Assembly: GCF_021155765.1 (NCBI RefSeq)
Contig: NC_060106.1
Span: forward strand, 4,223,501-4,287,500
Length of the DNA: 64,000 nucleotides
Reading direction: 5' to 3'
DNA from: Diprion similis
Lineage: Eukaryota; Arthropoda; Insecta; Hymenoptera; Diprionidae
Below, piece by piece: positions 61,601-64,000 of this stretch. Within the stretch, counting starts at the first letter, position 1. Each line of letters starts with the position of its first letter. Both the position numbers and the translations under genes were made by a program. The notes below the pieces were generated by a model. That model searched no databases and was not told where the DNA came from. It worked only from the letters and a program-made list of their open reading frames with translations.

Positions 61601-63760
61601 ATGGAGTAAGAACATAATTGATCAAGTTTAATTATACCTCTTTGTCTTTCCAGCCCACGAGAGGAGGGAAACATATCACGAAGCTCAGGACCCAGACAGT
61701 CGCCACAAGAAGTCGAGCTCTCTTTGGTGACATGATCTGCGTTTGAAACCACGTATCAACAATGTCTCGTTGCAAAACGAAAGATTAATTATTATGCGAG
61801 TGACTGAATCAATGCTCGTATTTATGTAATCGCTAAAGTTTGAAATGAAGACAATTTTCAACTTGAAGATGGTTAGGAACTTTTTAACTCACTCAAGCGT
61901 AGTTACGGGGTTTCTGGAATTGTTAAATAACTCTCGAGTGATTACGAGAGAAAAATGAGCGAGTCAATTCTCGAAATTCACAGTATCAGGTTTAGAAATA
62001 GAAGAATAATCGTTGTTTAACAGTCTTTAATTTATTGTTTAATGAACTGCCTCTGGAAGGACGTGGCGTGAAATCTAATTTGGTGATTTTCATCGTGACT
62101 GATTTGACAGAATCCGGGTCCCGGAATATCGATGAAGTTATTTTACCCCGTTGTAGTCTAGCGCATGCATATTCAGTCCGCGTTATCGATAACGCGCACC
62201 TACTTTAGGTTCTATATTAGCGGAATGAATATATTGATTTATTGTTGTTATACCTGTGGATAGCTCACTGGCCTTGTGACAGCTAAGTATCGGTCCAAAC
62301 TAATGGCACACAAGTTCAGAATCGAGGCCGTGCACATCCACACGTCTACGGCAAGCCATACGGAACACCAAATGTCACCAAAAATCCAAACCTTTACGGG
62401 GAGAAGAGGACAGAAAGCAAAGTTTCAGCTGACAATGACCCCTGCAGGCTCTCCGCTACGGAAGAATTCCACTTTTTGTTCCAATGATGTTTAATTGTAA
62501 CTGCAGGGAACAATGGTTAACCAAAACAGAAAAACTGGGTGTTCACTATACGTACACAATTTATCTAAATGATATTATCGAAGAACGGTATGAGTTAAGG
62601 AAATAGGCTGAAGAAAAAGCATAGAAAAAAATGCAGGAAATCAAAGTTTTTTTGCAAATCAAACGATATATTAATTATAATTGAATATAATTTCGACCAA
62701 AAAAGGTCGTTTAATTTTTGGGATAGTCAGTTTATTCAATCAATATCGTGAATAATAAAATCTTATCATTTTTGTGATGATAATGAGTTACGGGTCGTTA
62801 TTTCTTTTTTGGATATTTGCTTGAAATAAATCTATTTTTAGGTTTATATGGTCTTGAGCCTGAGAAAATTGTACGCTGTCAACATAGCTGGATATAATTA
62901 TTGATATTACAGTTTTTTGAAGTGTACATATTAACGTTATTTAAATTTCGCTCCAGATGGTTTTCCAAGAATCTATAATAATCAACGGTGAAACGAGCTT
63001 CGATTCATCAAAACTTGACAAACGATTTTCACATTAACCCTAGGACTCTACACATGGGTACCCCTAAACCCACATAATTCTTCCGGCCTGCTAAAATCAT
63101 TTTTCTTACTTTGTTCAATCGGATTTTTTACGGTAAAAAAATTTATATTACGTTTTTCTCATACATACAGACATACTATTCTATTCTTCAGTCCTTCAGC
63201 TTTCGAATGAAAATAAGCTCTCCTTCGACAAACAGTCCGTTGAATTGAAGTTCTGGGGTGCCTGTAACCCTTGTGTAGGGTCACAGGATTAAAACATGCT
63301 AAAATAATGAGATCATCTCTCACATAGACCGAGAGTTGACCTTTTTTTATTTAAATTTTCACTTTTCAGTGTTTCCCCGTATTTTTATTTTAATTTTTTT
63401 AAACTATCTAGCGCAGACTGTCTGGCTAAAATAAAATTCATGAAAGAACAATGGGAACACGGTTAAATCGAAAGTACATATTTACTTTAATATTCTTACC
63501 TTAAATACTTCCCAAGTGGCACTAAACGGCAGAACCGCAACGCCGACCATTAGATCCGCAACAGCGAGACTGACGATAAACATATTGGTCACGTTTCTCA
63601 ATTTGGACGTGTGGTAAACGGCCAGAATGACCAAAACGTTGCCCAGGACTACCATAACGTTAACAACGGCAAGGACGACGAGCGTCGCAACGATTCCTGG
63701 TCCAGCCCACTCAACGCCCTCGTACAGCGCTGCACAGGCGGACTCGTTGAGCTCTCGCAT
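55657..63760 (-). CDS. Oamb: Octopamine receptor alpha (Oamb / Oct-alpha-1R type GPCR), 545 aa
   Basis: This is a class A biogenic-amine receptor, a plasma-membrane octopamine sensor; the family couples mainly to Gq/Ca2+ and also to cAMP. Coding exons in reading order: 63760-63500, 62391-62254, 61736-61638, 60809-60682, 59322-59185, 58737-58458, 58321-58157, 57470-57160 and 55774-55657; all phases match. Seen: TM2 [20 protein letters not shown], conserved Cys96, amine-binding Asp103, DRY 120-122, [16 protein letters not shown] loop, TM5 Ser209 and Ser213 before Pro217, a long third loop (exons 5-7) with RRSS phosphorylation-like sites, TM6 CWLPFF and TM7 NPCIY (464-468). N5 is in an NES glycosylation site. 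I start at MRELNES; an in-frame ATG at 63856 would add a poly-Arg stretch read from an AGA repeat. Exon 8 can also stop at TAA 57158-57156 (507 aa). Confidence 0.93.
56381..56418. repeat. GGAA tetranucleotide microsatellite
   Basis: Tandem GAAG/GGAA units in the last intron of the receptor gene. Confidence 0.85.
61236..61262. repeat. TA dinucleotide microsatellite
   Basis: A TATATA run in intron 3 of the receptor gene. Confidence 0.8.
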
Positions 63761-63794
63761 CTTAGCCTCACTTCCGGCTCTCCATTTTCTCCAC

Positions 63795-63824
63795 TTTCTT
63801 CTTCTTCTTCTTCTTCTTCTTCTT
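63795..63824. repeat. TTC (AGA on the minus strand) microsatellite in the receptor 5' leader
   Basis: The AGA run lies just upstream of the chosen start codon. Read in frame it gives nine Arg codons, which looks like a leader repeat more than a real receptor N terminus. Confidence 0.85.
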
Positions 63825-64000
63825 TTGTCGTACTCTTTTAATCCTCTTTTTTTCACTCGCCTTTAGATTGGTGCGAAATTTCTACAAAGAAGCTTCGTCA
63901 TGATTTTTATTTTTTAATTCTCTTATCATTTTTGTCATCAATCTCGTTCAGTTTCTTTATTCGCAACGTTCCCGACGCGGTCAATTAGACATTATAAGTC

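Noticed and set aside
63761-63856. N-terminal extension of the octopamine receptor starting MKKRGLKEYD
   Set aside because: It runs through an AGA microsatellite giving a poly-Arg string, unlike receptor N termini. The downstream MRELNES start gives a normal glycosylated N terminus.
1-64000. tRNA, rRNA and CRISPR features
   Set aside because: Scanning by eye for tRNA B-box strings in a cloverleaf context, and for regularly spaced direct repeats, gave nothing convincing. A tRNAscan-SE or Infernal run would be decisive.

Overview
This window is nuclear DNA from an insect, most likely a hymenopteran (inference). It has short signal-peptide first exons, GT-AG introns, TATA-box promoters, arthropod cuticle proteins with the Rebers-Riddiford (RR, chitin_bind_4) domain, trehalose-type sugar transporters and an alpha-adrenergic-like octopamine receptor. 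There are no bacterial, CRISPR or phage features. Every real gene is split, so the gene models below were assembled by joining exons at splice sites with matching phase.

Layout. 1-4.8 kb: no recognised gene. 4.8-8.6 kb (+): a two-exon RR cuticle protein (502 aa) with a homogenised 55-residue tandem repeat. 8.6-14.3 kb: intergenic, with one inverted-repeat element. 14.3-17.4 kb (+): a three-exon cuticle protein (298 aa) with two RR domains. 17.4-20.4 kb: intergenic. 20.4-53.2 kb (+): a tandem array of four facilitated trehalose/sugar transporter (Tret1-like, SLC2/MFS) units, here called A, B, C and D. A, C and D are complete six-exon genes (475, 475 and 474 aa). B keeps only the promoter and exons 1-3; its exons 4-6 are missing and a solo-LTR-like sequence sits at the junction. 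The units share a core promoter, and A-C also share intronic MITE-like elements and a 3' flank carrying relics of a small orphan reading frame. 53.2-55.6 kb: intergenic. 55.6-63.8 kb (-): a nine-exon octopamine receptor alpha (Oamb/Oct-alpha-1R type, 545 aa). Its last coding exon is hidden behind an in-frame stop that is itself part of a splice donor.

The three gene groups do not form one pathway. The cuticle genes make secreted chitin-binding matrix proteins. The transporters would move trehalose or glucose across cell membranes. The receptor is a neuromodulator GPCR that classically raises Ca2+/cAMP. The most interesting part is the transporter array: its copies are a patchwork of conversion tracts, one copy is broken at an LTR and could still supply a 5' cassette to its neighbour, and the outer copies carry a nuclear-receptor-like promoter site that the inner copies lack.
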